Assembly (NCBI GenBank): GCA_029204225.1
Contig: CM055106.1
Coordinates: forward strand, 44,585,313-44,649,312
Origin: Diphasiastrum complanatum
Lineage: Eukaryota > Streptophyta > Lycopodiopsida > Lycopodiales > Lycopodiaceae
Reading direction: 5' to 3'
Length of the DNA stretch: 64,000 nucleotides
Shown: in pieces, positions 42,380 to 53,468 of the stretch
Numbering within the stretch: the stretch's first letter is position 1
How the letters are laid out: each line of letters starts with the position of its first letter
The notes under the pieces: model-generated
Told to the model about the DNA's origin: nothing
What the model saw: only the letters and a program-made list of their open reading frames with translations
Database searches by the model: none
Program-made: the position numbers and the translations under genes

Positions 42380-44580
42380 GAGAAGATCCTTGGTGGATTG
42401 ACTCGGGTGCTAGTTCACACATGACTAGTAAAAGGGAGTTTTTCTCTTCTCTCTTATCTTATGATGGACCTATAAAGCTTGTGCCTTATCCAAGGCACAT
42501 AAGAAGGTGTTTCCTAACTCCATCACAAAGTTATCTCATCCTCTTGAACTCATACACTCGGATGTGCACATTGCTAGCACCTAATCTAATGGAGGTTCAT
42601 CCATGTTTTTAACCTTCATTGATGACTACTCAAGATATTGTTGGGTGTTATTACTTTCCTTCAAGTCTCAAGTATTTGATACTTTTGTAAAGTTCAAGTT
42701 GTTTGTGGAAAAGCATCATAATCATAGCATCAAGATTCTTAGAAGTGACAATGGTGGAGAATTCATCTCCAATGAATTCAAGGCCTTTTGTGAGGAGGAA
42801 GGGATCAAGAAAGAGACTTCTTGTCCTTACACTCCTCAACAAAATGGAGTTGCTAAAAGAAGGAATAGAACATTATGTGAATGTTCTAAGGCTTTAAGAT
42901 TAGATGCTTGTTTGCCCAAATCCTTTTGGGGTGAGTCTCTTGTATGTGCAAACTACTTGATGAATAGGGTGTCTTGCAAAGCAATTGAAGGCAAAACTCC
43001 TTATGAGATGTTGTATGGAAAGAAACCCAATCTTAATCACTTGAAAGTTTTTGGGTGTATATGTTATGTGCATGTGCCATTGGAAACAAGAACCAAGGAA
43101 GATCCATCTTTCACAAGAGGGATCATGCTTGGATATGCAAGCTCAAGCAAGAGCTACAAAGTCTATCTCCCATCCTTGAACAAATTTGTTGTTTCAAGGG
43201 ATGTCATCTTTGATGAACATCATATGCATATGCTTGAAAAAGGCTCAAGTGCTCCAACAATCAAGAAGAAGATGGCCGAGGAGCAAGATCTTGGTTTTGA
43301 GGAGGAGCTCATGGAGGAGCAAGCACCAAACCCACCTATCACACCAAGGAGATCTTCAAGGGCAAAAGTGGAGCCATCAAGGCTCACATATCAAGGCAAA
43401 GGACATCAAGCTGAGGGTATCTCATCCACTTCTTATGCTTTATCTAGTTTTGAAGAACCATCTAATGTTGAAGATGCATTGAGCTCCAAAGAATGGTATA
43501 AAGCTATGTTGGATGAGTATGATGCCTTGATTGAGAATGAAACTTGGTTGCTTGTTGAGAGACCTCAAAGAAATGTAATAGTATGCAAGTGGGTCTTCAA
43601 GCTTAAGTTGAATGCAAATGGGAGTGTTAACAAACATAAAGCAAGATTAGTTGCAAAAGGTTATGCTCAAGAGAGAGGGATAGACTATGAGGAAACTTTT
43701 GTACCCGTGGCCAAGATGGTCACAATAAGGCTAGTCATTGCACTTGCATCACATTTTGGATGGATTCTATGTCAAATGGATGTCTCTAATGCTTTCTTGA
43801 ATGGTTTTTTGGAAGAGGATATCTATATGGAGCAGCCACAAGGGTTCATCAAGCATGGAATGGAGAACAAAGTATGCCATCTCCAAAGAAGCATCTATGG
43901 CTTGAAGCAAGCCTCGAGATCTTGGAATTCAAGACTACATTGCTATCTTATTTCACTTTCTTTTGTTCAAAGTGAATATAATCCCACTCTTTACATTAAG
44001 TTTCATGATGTTGGTATTGTGCTTTTACTCATTTATGTAGATGACATCATCATTAGTGAAAATAGTGTTGATGGTATTGAAAAAATCAAGATAGATCTAT
44101 CCTTAGAGCTCAAGATGGTAGATCTAGGGTGTCTTCACTTCATCTTAGGCATAGAAGTACTTAGAGGGTCTAATTTTATCTTTATAAGTCAAGTAAACTA
44201 TGCTCAAAGTCTTCTGAAGAAATTTAAGATGGAAGTATGCAAAAGTGTTGACACACCAATGGAGCAAGATGTAAAAGTGCCAAATGAAGATGATGAAAGA
44301 TCCTTCATGGACATCACTTTGTTTAGGCAACTTATAGGTTCCTTAATGTGGATCACTATAACTAGACCAGATCTTAGCTTTAGTGTATGTATGTTGAGCC
44401 AATCCATGCAAAAGCCATTGAATATCCATTGGAAAAAGGCTAAGAGGATTCTAAGATACATCTCGGGTACAGTGGATTTTGGGATTCTATATAGAGGAGA
44501 TGTGATTAACCTTCATGCATTTAGTGATTCAGATTTTGCAGGGACAAGAGGGATAGGAAATCAACAAGTGCCTATTTAAC
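42380..44580 (+). pseudogene. Copia-3 protease-integrase-RT part of pol
   Basis: The protease block WWIDSGASSHMTSKREFF comes first. The integrase then shows FLTFIDDYSRYCWVLLLSF, LRSDNGGEFISNEFKAF, YTPQQNGVAKRRNRTLCE and GCICYVHVPLETRTKEDPSF. The RT shows VFKLKLNANGSVNKHKARLV, AKGYAQERGIDYEETFVPVA, KMVTIRLVIA, DVSNAFLNGFLEEDIYMEQP, IYGLKQASRSWN and LLIYVDDIII (catalytic YVDD). The integrase-RT stretch is a single long reading of more than 600 residues, the best-kept coding stretch in the window. In a live element these parts cut the polyprotein, copy the RNA and insert the cDNA. Fossil as it stands. Confidence 0.9.
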
Positions 44581-45000
44581 TTTCATAGGAGAAGGTGTGG
44601 TTTCATGGCTTTCAAAAAAGCAAGAAACTATATCTCTATCTTCAACCGAGGCCGAGTACAAAGCTTTGACAACTACTACAAAGGAGGTACTTTGGATCAA
44701 GAGATTATTGGTGGAACTAAAGATCATGGATTCAGAGGAGGCACCAATCATCTACAATGACAATATATCATCCCAACACCTTGCATATAACCCAATCTTC
44801 CATGCAAGATCTAAGCACATTGAGATATGCCATCACTTTGTGAGAGAAATGGTGCAAGCCAAGGAGATTGCTTTGGAGCATGTTCCAAGCAATGAATGTG
44901 TAGCTGATCTACTTACTAAACCACTTCAAAAGACACCTTTTATGAAGTTCAGATCATCACTTGGAGTGATTAGTAAAGCAATGATTGAACCAAGCTAGAT
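44580..45000 (+). pseudogene. Copia-3 RNase H
   Basis: VSWLSKKQETISLSSTEAEY, KALTTTTKEVLWIKRLLVEL, YNDNISSQHLAYNPIFHARS and KHIEICHHFVREM, then ECVADLLTKPLQKTPFMKF, are the complete C-terminal landmarks of copia pol. The reading ends about 15 bp before the polypurine tract at 45,001-45,012 (agtgaggaggag). Confidence 0.9.
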
Positions 45001-45012
45001 AGTGAGGAGGAG

Positions 45013-45694
45013 TGTTAAAGATTCACAATTCTAGCTTGACTAGTTTTGGTCATATAACTTGTAAATAGTTAGATGGTCATGATGTGGCTTGTCACACGTG
45101 CCAAATAGCATAGGATTCCATTCATAAGGATGTTCTCAAGTAGACCTAAGTGTTAGAACCTTTGGAATGAGTCCAAATTATGCTTAGATACAAGGGAGAA
45201 AAAATAGGAGCTATTTTTGGTAATTTTTGCATTGTTGAGGGATCTCCAAGATTCCAACCCTAACTTGGTAGGGATGAAAGTTCCACCAAAATTAGCATTA
45301 GGGATAGGGTTAGGGCTACTCATACTTGCCCAAAACCGTGATGGATCATGTATATATAGGTGATGATATCTCACCAAAATCAATCAAGCAGTTTCATGAT
45401 TTTTCTCTCATAATGGTACAATTGCTCTCTATGTTCATAATTGTTTGAGTACTTGTGATTACTAATGATTATAGGATTGAATGTAGGTCTGGTGTATAGT
45501 ACTCAGACTGTGGGAGGCCGTACTTTCACACGTGTGAAGCCTTCTTCAAGGATTTGGGCCATTTAGTGAGGTTCAAGCATAGATTTTTGATGAATTTTGA
45601 TGGTTCAACTTGTACTAATCTTATGAAATCATAATCTATTGCTTCCCTTATCATTTCAAGTGTTTTAGGATCCTTATTTGCTGTAATTTTTACA
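45013..45694 (+). repeat. Copia-3 3' LTR (682 bp)
   Basis: TGTTAAAGATTC to AATTTTTACA, collinear with the 5' LTR throughout without length differences. It follows the polypurine tract and is followed by the CCTGG duplication. It contains CCGTAC with CACACGTGTG near 45,520-45,534. Confidence 0.95.
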
Positions 45695-45699
45695 CCTGG
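45695..45699 (+). other. Target-site duplication of Copia-3, right copy
   Basis: CCTGG directly after the 3' LTR, matching 40,240-40,244. Confidence 0.9.
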
Positions 45700-47310
45700 T
45701 AGGGGAAGCTGTCCAACGCGGCTGGGATGGCCTTGCCAGATAATCATCTAGGGCCTTGGTGCCCGTATCTTTCTCTTTTGCTCGCTCACTTGTCGATGAG
45801 GGGTTGAAAGTGGGAGGGGGTCGGAGAAAAGTTCTGGAAGCAACCTCGGCTTCGTGGACAAAAGTATGTGCACTCTCTCCTTTCTTTTGTCCTAAAAATC
45901 ATCGTCCCGTGGATTCGTTACCTGAGCACCTACTTGGGCCTTGCTCGTCGTGTCCCATAATTGATTCACCTTGTCCAAGACTTGTTGTAGGGCCTTCGTA
46001 GTTTCTTCCAGCTGCTTTTGGGACTCCAGGATGATCTTCTCTTATTTGGCCACAATGTTTTGAAAATTTTTCTTTTCGGCTTCTCGTTCTTGGATTAGCT
46101 GCACGTAATTCTCCATCCAGATGGTTGAGGCCTGTGGGGCCTGGAATTGAATGTCCTCGAGCTTGACTAGAGGAGCATCAACTATCATTGTACCCGATGA
46201 TCCGTCTCGTACTTGGTCGATTTGGATCATCTGGTGCTTCAGTTGTTGCTGGACCTCTTCCAAAGTGGATTTCTGCCCGGCCATCACGGATCTAATTTCC
46301 ATTGTCTCTTCCTCTTTTTCTTTGGCCAGCCTTTGATATCGCACAATTTCTTGGTCTTGATGTTGGACCTTGCTCTCGAGCACTTGATACTGGCTCACCA
46401 ACCAATGCATGTGGTAACTCGTTTCGGATAGGCCTATCATCGAGCGCTTGGCTGCTTCAGTGAGCTTTTCAGAGTTAGTGAGAGTTGGGTACTGATCTGG
46501 AGTGTCGGATGGTGAGGCTAAACCAAAAAATAAGCGTTGTGTCAGTGCTGAAGATGGAGGTGGAGGTGGAGGTGAAGGGAGTGGAGGGATGATGTTAGTA
46601 GTTATTGTGGTGGTGGTGGTGGTTAGTGGAGGGGTCAGACTTCTTCTTGTTTGCTCCACCTTTTCTGGCTCATCGTCGCATATTTCCATCAGGTCTACAG
46701 CATCAAAATATTGCGACATGTCTAGTGTGTGGACTTGCTGGGCCTGTGGTTGTAGAGCCGCTTCCGTGACCTGGGGACTGGATAACCCCACTCTTCCCCC
46801 CCCCCTCCCCCCAAATCTTGTGCCATTGGTGATGTTGTTGGCGTTGGCGTGGTAATCAATGTGGGTGGGGTGGTGACTTCGTCTGGTGGAGTTGCAGGGA
46901 GTGAGGTGGTCATATGTTGGGCTGCTGCTGACGTCGTTGCTCCATCACCCCCGTCGATGGCATGTGAGGGTGACGAGCGCTGTTGTGATGCCGTGGATGA
47001 GCTATTATCATCTGAGGTGGAACCATCTGAAGCTGATCCCACTGGTGATGTGATTCCAACTTGAAGCTTCTTTTTCATTCTGTGTTGTCGTGTGTCAGGC
47101 AACTGGGCCTTGGAGGTTTCGGCCTCTTGAGCTTCGGATGGTGCAGCTGCTTGTGGATCCGGTTGTGGGCTTGTTTGCCTCTTTACTAGTGGGAGTATAC
47201 TTGTGTTGACCCTTTTAGGTTGGGATTCCGATGGGGAGGTAGTTCTTGATCGTGCACGCTTGGACTTTGTTGGCTCAATGGGGATGTCCCATGCCTTGTC
47301 CGCAACTTTC
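45700..47310 (-). pseudogene. Gypsy-3 accessory 3' ORF, N-terminal and middle part
   Basis: On the minus strand a basic linker (KSKRARSRTTSP, PKRVNTSIL) leads into a Ser/Thr/Pro-rich part (SPVGSASDGSTSDDNSSSTA), a YFDAVDLMEICDDEPEKVEQ block, a Thr/Pro tract, LTEAAKRSMIGLSETSYHMH, and a predicted coiled coil of about 90 residues (YQVLESKVQHQDQEIVRYQR, LAKEKEEETMEIRSVMAGQK, STLEEVQQQLKHQMIQ). The first part is homologous to the Gypsy-1 accessory ORF. In minus-strand sense it continues past Copia-3 to 39.1 kb. The coiled coil suggests a self-assembling protein; function is unknown. Several breaks. Confidence 0.65.
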
Positions 47311-47950
47311 TGGTTTCACACGTGTGAAACCCTGTCTGAGTACGGACTCCAACCTGAAAATCAAGTACACATTGATAGCACCTCAAAACAATCAAAACAA
47401 ATGTAGACAAATGGAGAGAATCACTCAAAATTGCTTCCAGAACCAAGATTGGTGTCTTACATTGATTATGGCCAAATAAGCCTCTATATATACACTTTTG
47501 GAGCTCGAGGTACTGATCATGCATCAGAACTCACACGTGTGAGGATGCCTTGTCACTATCATGCAATTTGACACTTGGATCAAAACTTTCCATTTTGGAC
47601 ATTTTTGGTCCATTTTCCTACTATATGGAGATCTTCATGAAAATCTTCTAGAAGCAAAAACTCGCCTACTTCAGCTATTTCCACACGTGTGAGTTGTCCT
47701 CTACACATGGGATGTGACACCTATTCAAAATATTTGGCTCATGCTTTCATTAGATTGGTGCCATGTGTCATATCTCTAGAAAACTAGCTTTTGGCCATTT
47801 TAGCCACTAGAACTTGAATTAAATCATATGTACAACATATATGATTATGGTACATGAAAAGTACACTAGTTTCACACGTGGGAACAGGCTCCACACATGT
47901 GTTTCTCTCCTATATACAAGATTTTTGGCCTCTACCAAGTTTATTTTTGC
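47311..47950 (-). repeat. LTR-like DNA with four CACACGTGTG-type motifs
   Basis: The region between Gypsy-3 and Gypsy-2 has no coding signal but looks like a copia-type LTR on the minus strand: a TATA-like tgtatatatagagg in minus sense near 47,480-47,500 and GTACGGAC beside CACACGTGTG near 47,317-47,345. More such palindromes lie near 47,530, 47,681 and 47,876-47,902. Edges, primer site and target duplication could not be fixed. It may be a solo LTR. Confidence 0.45.
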
Positions 47951-48639
47951 ATTTTTCACAGTGCGGTACATCTGACATTTGAAAGAATACTGCAAATTTG
48001 TGAATATAAAGTACGTTGAAAATCCTACCCAAAAAGTGCTCTTTATATTTCAAGATGATGCGACTACAAATTATGTTTAGAAGGGTACCACAATACCAAA
48101 CCAACAATCGAAACCAAAATTCGCACCCAAAAGACACAACCCTCCGGAGTTTGCGGCACCAGCAACGAAGGTCACCAATTCGATAAAACCAGCCTTAGGC
48201 AATTGTTATAACTGTGGAGAACCAAAACATTTTTTGCTTGATTGTCCGCAACCATGGAAGCCGATCAGATATGTACCTCTCTGCTTGAACTGTAAAGAAC
48301 CTGGCCACAAATTTTTTGACTGTCCACAACCACAAAAGTCGTGTCCAAAGTAACAATATTACTACACCTGTTGCTGTCACAGATGCGAAAGGAAGAGCTT
48401 CGGTAGATGCTGTTGTACAGCGGATATTTCGACGTCTGCAATACTGAAGTGGATATTTTTGTTAAAGAATCAAAAGCTGCAGACAAGAATTCTGAAGATT
48501 CTGATCAAGATGCTGACGATGAATCAGATGTATCTGAACCCCAAAATGACGACAAGAATAAATTTGTGGAGACAGCCATGCATCAAATTCATGGCCATAT
48601 GAAGGCCAGTATGATAAAAAGATATTACTTTACCATATT

Positions 48640-49270
48640 CAATAGAGCTAATTGAACTTGCACCCGGTAAATTCGTGCATGTTTCAAAGTCCCTTGGAGA
48701 GACAGAGCTAGCAGAATTTATTGACTTGCTTAAAGAGTACCAAGATGTATTTGCATGGTCGCTCAAATACTTGAAGTGAATTCCTGCTGAGTTTGGCGAG
48801 CACCGAATTGATCTTAAGAAAGATGTTGTTCCTGTCCGACAGAGACAATATCGTCTAAATCTGAAGTACTTTCTTATGGTGAAAGATGAACTCAACAAGC
48901 ACCTTAAGGCAGGAATCATTTATCCTGTCTTAAGTAGTGAATGGTGTCTCCCATTGTGGCAAGATTCGAATTTGCCAAGATTTCAGGAAGCTTAATGCTG
49001 CTACCAAGAAAGATCACTATCTATTACCCTTCACTGATTCGATTCTAGACCAGGTTGTTGGACAAGAATGTTATAGTTTTTGTGATGGTTTCTCTGGCTA
49101 TAACCAAGTTGGAATAAGGAAGGAGGAATGATCGAAGACCATGTTTACTACAGATTGGAGCTCTTATGCCTATAATAAAATGCCCTTTGGTCTTTGCAAT
49201 GCGCCAACAACTTTTCAAAGAATTATGATGTTATTCTTCACTGCGTTCCTAAAAATTTCTCGAAATTTTC
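48640..49270 (+). pseudogene. Gypsy-2 reverse transcriptase
   Basis: Blocks visible are ELAPGKFVHVSKSLGETELA, EYQDVFAWSLKYLK, EHRIDLKKDVVPVRQRQYRL, LNKHLKAGIIYPVLSSEW, KIRICQDFRKLNAATKKDHY, LDQVVGQECYSFCDGFSGYN and YNKMPFGLCNAPTTFQRIMM. They cover the N-terminal and central gypsy RT. Fossil. Confidence 0.85.
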
Positions 49271-49549
49271 ATTGATGATTTATGTGTTTATAGTGATATA
49301 AAGTCTCACATATAAAAATTGAAACTTACATTACAGAGATGTCGAGACACTTGTTTGACACTTCACCTCGAAACATGTTTTTTCGATATGAGAGAAGGTA
49401 TACTTTTGGAGCACAAAATATCTAGCAGAGGAATAGAAGTCAACAAAGGTAAAGAAAGGTTGCTGACTCTTGAAGAACTATCAGAAGCTTGAATAACTTT
49501 GAAGGATTTTACAGAGAAATTTCAGGAACAACGAAAAAAAAAGTATGAT

Positions 49550-49750
49550 ACAAGTCTTAAGATTGGTGATCTTAAAGCCGATGATTATGCTTTGATCTAT
49601 GATAGTAGAAATTTCATGGAAAGCTTCATATGAAGTGGATACAAGGTTATTGAAGTATTCGAAAATGGTTCTGTCCAACTTGAGTCACTTGAAGGCGAAT
49701 TGTTACCAACATGTATCAATGGCTCCAGACTCAGGAAATATTACCTCTAA
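49550..49750 (+). pseudogene. Gypsy-2 integrase C-terminal end
   Basis: KIGDLKADDYALIYDSRNF, then YKVIEVFENGSVQLESLEGE and LLPTCINGSRLRKYY, match the GPY-like C-terminal part of gypsy integrases (compare Gypsy-1 NGAVQLQTLDGILLDTVVND). Fossil fragment. Confidence 0.8.
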
Positions 49751-49849
49751 CGAAAGAATTCGATGGGAGAATCATTTGAAAATCTATCGAGTATCTTTAA
49801 AGGATTTATCCCAAATTTGTTTTTCTTTGATTTATATATATATTACTTA

Positions 49850-50264
49850 ATTATTGTTTATTATTTTATTCATTATTTACTTTTTGGATTCTGTAAATCC
49901 TTTTATTAAAAGAATAAGTGTACACGTGTTTCCATCCGTCATTCATATTTATGTGTTTATTTTTAATTTCACGAAAGACGTGATATTTCATTTCAAACGG
50001 TCTTAAGGTAATGAAGATTATCTTTTTCGTTTTCACGAAGAATGGTAGAGATACCGCTCTTAATTATGAATTTGACAGATGTCAATTCAACTTGCCACAT
50101 GATCATCTCCTCCATTCCATCAATGTATATTACTATTAATTTCTATTTTCACTCTTACACTTTCTTTTTTACGCTCATTTTTGTTCATGTTCATTTTCAT
50201 TTACGATCATTCTCGCTCTCGTTCTCACCTTTGTTTTTGCCTTCACTCTGCGCACTCCGAACAT
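49850..50264. other. AT-rich spacer before the Gypsy-2 accessory ORF
   Basis: No gene seen. A T/C-rich stretch (about 50,140-50,245) precedes the ORF, resembling the T-rich spacer in Gypsy-1. Confidence 0.5.
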
Positions 50265-50265
50265 C

Positions 50266-52090
50266 ATGGATGTTAGCACCAGCACCAGGTGAGTTGGAAG
50301 ATACGAGCTTCCATCCGACTTGCGACAATTCAATCCTTGGTAGATCAATGCAAGTTGGGTAATCTCAAAGTGGACCCATTAATTGTTTTACCAGCATTGA
50401 ATTTGTGAACTCCATTCACACAGTGACTGAATCTGACTTCAAGATTGCATTGCATAATGCCACATTCACAATCAATGAAGACATTTTTTCTACAGCTCTT
50501 GGACTTCCTAAAGATGGTGCGGCCAATCCTACGTCCAAGAACTCGATAGATGAGGCGAAATATTTTCATTTGAATTGCTTTGTACCAAGTAAAGGGTAGA
50601 AAATCACTATGGTGAAGGATGCACAGTTGAATTTTTTATGCAAGTATGCAAATCAAGTGTTGTTTATAACTGATGCCGATGCAACTATTTCGACATAGAA
50701 TTTTGGATACTTGTTGGATGCATTGGCAAGCCACCCCATTTGTTTTGGAACAATTTCTTACAAAGCAGTTCTATGCTGGATTAAGCACAAAAAGTTTTCA
50801 GTCGTGGGAGCACATTTATCCAAATTGTGCGAAAGTTTTGGCATTCTGATTGAGACGGAACAGAGCGTTCTTGCAGGAAGGATGACTATGACAACTTTAG
50901 TTGATGTATCTAGTCTCTTGTAGAATACATTTGTCCCACCTATCCAACTTACAACCGCTGCTGCTATGGAGGTTGACACCGTAGCATTCCAAAAGGAAGC
51001 TGATTCGAATGTTGCTATACAAGCTATACCAGACTCCTCCACTACACCCGACTCTATGGCAGTCGTCCCAATTATAGATGAGTCTTCTCAAAAGCCAAAG
51101 TTCCCCACATCTACAGAAGACGAAGACACCATTTCTAATACTCAAATGCAAGATAAAGCCAAAGGAATTGCTAATGATGATGCCACAGATGCGGGCAAAG
51201 AAGACAAAGAGATTCTATACAGGTGGTATCGTCAATTGTCAATGGGAGCAAAGAAATTGTAGATAAAGTCCATGCTTATGACACACATATCCAACAAAGC
51301 ATGATGAAGCTATTTCGAACATCTAACGAAATGGCAAATAATCTCAAGATATTCTCTGAAAAAATTGCATCTCTAGAAGCAAGAAAGAAGCTGCTGAATG
51401 AACGAATCAATCATTAGGTTGACTGCTCCAGTTATCAACGGAGGAAGCACAATCTTTTCAAGAAAGTAATAAGGCAATGTAGACCAATTATTCTACTTTG
51501 CAGAAAAAATTTGACTCGTTACAAGTTGAATACAATAAGGTCAATGTAGAAAAGACGACACTTCAAGGAGACATAATGAAACGAATAAAGGCAGAAACTG
51601 CCTTACAACTATGCAGCAGTTCTGAAGCAATTCAAATTGATCCTATCAAGTTACAGAGTCTTCAAGGCCAGATGCTAGAAAAATTTTGAGTTGAGTTTCT
51701 GCACCCACCCGCTCGAGAATGATAAGGATCTCGTCGAAGGACTTGCTAAGATGGAGTTATCGGCCGATATTGTTCCAACCTATTTTGGGCAATATGCTCA
51801 CGAAGAATATTCGCAGGCCCTGAAAAAGATTGAAAATCTTTCGAAGCAGCTCCAGTCAACTCAAAACTGTTCCAGAGTTGCTGATCACTTGGAGTATGCT
51901 GAAGCTTGTATAAAGATCTCTGATCTTCAAATGGAGGTTGCCGACTTGAAGCAACAACTCGAAGACCAGAAGCTAGCTGCAGATATTTACTCCCAGAACG
52001 TTGATGAGGCGCTGCCTAAGACAAAACGATCGAGAAGAAACAAGTCGAAGGTATATGCCGAACGTTTTAAAGTTTTTTCTAAATGATTTT
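50266..52090 (+). pseudogene. Gypsy-2 accessory 3' ORF
   Basis: A possible start MDVSTSTR at 50,266 runs into a gtgagt that could be a splice donor. The main body reads NSIHTVTESDFKIALHNATF, DIFSTALGLPKDGAANPTSK, NFGYLLDALASHPICFGTIS then AVLCWIKHKKFSVVGAHLSK and LCESFGILIE, resembling the domain usually labelled putative plant transposon protein in accessory ORFs of gypsy elements (from memory, not searched). A Pro/Asp/Glu-rich linker and a coiled-coil C-terminal half follow (KKFDSLQVEYNKVNVEKTTL, YSQALKKIENLSKQLQSTQN, DLQMEVADLKQQLEDQKLAA). The same layout of globular domain, acidic or Ser-rich linker and coiled coil recurs in Gypsy-3. Broken in several places. Confidence 0.65.
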
Positions 52091-52099
52091 GGAAGTGGA

Positions 52100-53460
52100 G
52101 TCCACACCATCTTAATCTCGAATTGCAATGGCATGTGGATTATTTGATGCTACCAGGCACAGTAGACATTGCATTCGAGGACTGGCTAACTATTTGGGAA
52201 AAAGAAGATTTTCTCTAGTTATGGGACCAACTTAACATAGAGCAAAAGGGTTGTCTATGTTGGGCCATAATCCAGAGGATAAATTTAAGGTTTTTCCATT
52301 CGGTTCAGCTGAATTGTACATAGGCTCCACCTCCGTGTATGTTTTAGAGTACATGCGAATAAAGGAGTATCAATTTTTGAAGCACGTCCATACGAAGTTG
52401 GAGGAGGCATGTTGAATTCAAATTGTATATACCAAAAGGTCATGCGAACATAGACGAATTCGACGACGCAAGTCTTTTGCTAAACATCCATATGGCATAC
52501 GCAGAGCTATATGGTATATACACCGATTGGGAGCACAACTTTTCAAGTTATTTTGCATAAATCAAGCTCAATCTACAGGATAGAGGCAAATATCACGAAT
52601 ATAAAGGCTCATGTACTTATACATACTGGCAGTTTGGAATTTTTGCAGCGAAGACATTATTTTTTTGTTCAGAACTTATTTGTAAAGTGTAAGTTTGTGC
52701 AATTTTCATATCATTTGTTCAAACAAATTACACTACAAAAAGATTCTGATGAAGATTTTGAACTAGTCCAGCAACTATTTGATGGAACTTTACTTTCTGT
52801 AAGATTATCAGGAGTCGGCAACTTACCTATCGGAAGATATACACAAGCAAAGAAGAAATATTTTTGCTCGAGTGCCATTTAGAAATTTACAGTTGGCACA
52901 ACAATTACATGATGATATGAATACATGATATGTTTTTCCAAATTCTTCTTGTACATGTTGCTGATTATGTGATGTTGAATATTTGAATGATGTTCAAAGA
53001 GAATTCAATTTTTGATGTTTGTTCAAACACCTTTCGAATTAACCCACTCAACACCTGATTCTAAAATAAGAAATGAAGGTCATATATTCAACAACTAAAG
53101 AAATATTTTTATATTTGACCTAACGAATATCCAAAAGGAGGATTATTCAACGAAACAAAAGTATTCTTTTCTAATGAATGAACAATTCTTGAAACAAAGA
53201 TTGTAGTAACCTTCAAAAACCACTGTACATCACACATTGCTTTGATGCTTGATTTAATACCTTCTTTCCTATTGTGCTCCAAAAAGGAAACAATGTGGCG
53301 TGAGAGTTGTCAAACAATGGCGCACCATTGACAAAATGTAATTGAAATCTAGAGACTCCAAGTTATCAAATATATCCAATGTGGGACGCTCCCACAACGA
53401 AGAAGGAAGTGTCATGAAACTTGATTCTTCAACTCCACAACATATGGCCTCCTCGTCTTT
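52100..53460. other. Mostly unassigned; one open stretch at 52,511-52,882
   Basis: The first 400 bp may be the decayed end of the Gypsy-2 accessory region. A plus-strand open frame of 123 codons (MVYTPIGSTTFQVILHKSSS...) has no recognisable domain and no support from neighbours. From 52.9 to 53.46 kb the DNA is AT-rich with no signal. Confidence 0.4.
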
Positions 53461-53468
53461 TAAAGTTT

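Larger units (their letters stand above)
40245..45694 (+). mobile_element. Copia-3, nearly complete Ty1/copia element nested in Gypsy-3
   Basis: Both LTRs, the primer site, the polypurine tract and the CCTGG target duplication are present, so the insertion is complete from end to end (5,450 bp). The internal order is leader, gag, protease, integrase, RT, RNase H. It is the youngest dated insertion in the window: about 2.8% LTR divergence gives roughly 1 My at a fast plant rate of 1.3e-8 and several My at slower rates. It lies within the Gypsy-3 accessory ORF region, so Gypsy-3 is older. The coding part is broken in a few places. Confidence 0.95.
48100..49800 (+). mobile_element. Gypsy-2 pol and gag remnant
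   Basis: In order: two zinc knuckles (CYNCGEPKHFLLDCPQPW at about 48,200-48,255 and CLNCKEPGHKFFDCPQP at about 48,283-48,333), an RT (about 48,640-49,270) and the C-terminal end of an integrase (about 49,550-49,750). Only part of pol is present. It is followed by an accessory ORF, as in Gypsy-1. Its RT differs from that of Gypsy-1, so this is another gypsy family. No LTR was recognised. Strongly broken fossil. Confidence 0.8.

Noticed and set aside
46502-46855. Plus-strand Gly/Val-rich open frame
   Set aside because: It is the complement of the Pro/Thr-rich accessory ORF of Gypsy-3 on the minus strand, which has homologous support elsewhere.
47186-47524. Minus-strand 112-codon open frame near 47.2-47.5 kb
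   Set aside because: It runs from LTR-like DNA into the accessory ORF in a frame that does not match the homologous copy at 38.4 kb.
50266-52090. Viral envelope gene after Gypsy-2 pol
   Set aside because: No signal peptide, membrane anchor or cleavage site is visible; the coiled-coil layout does not suffice. It is called an accessory ORF only.
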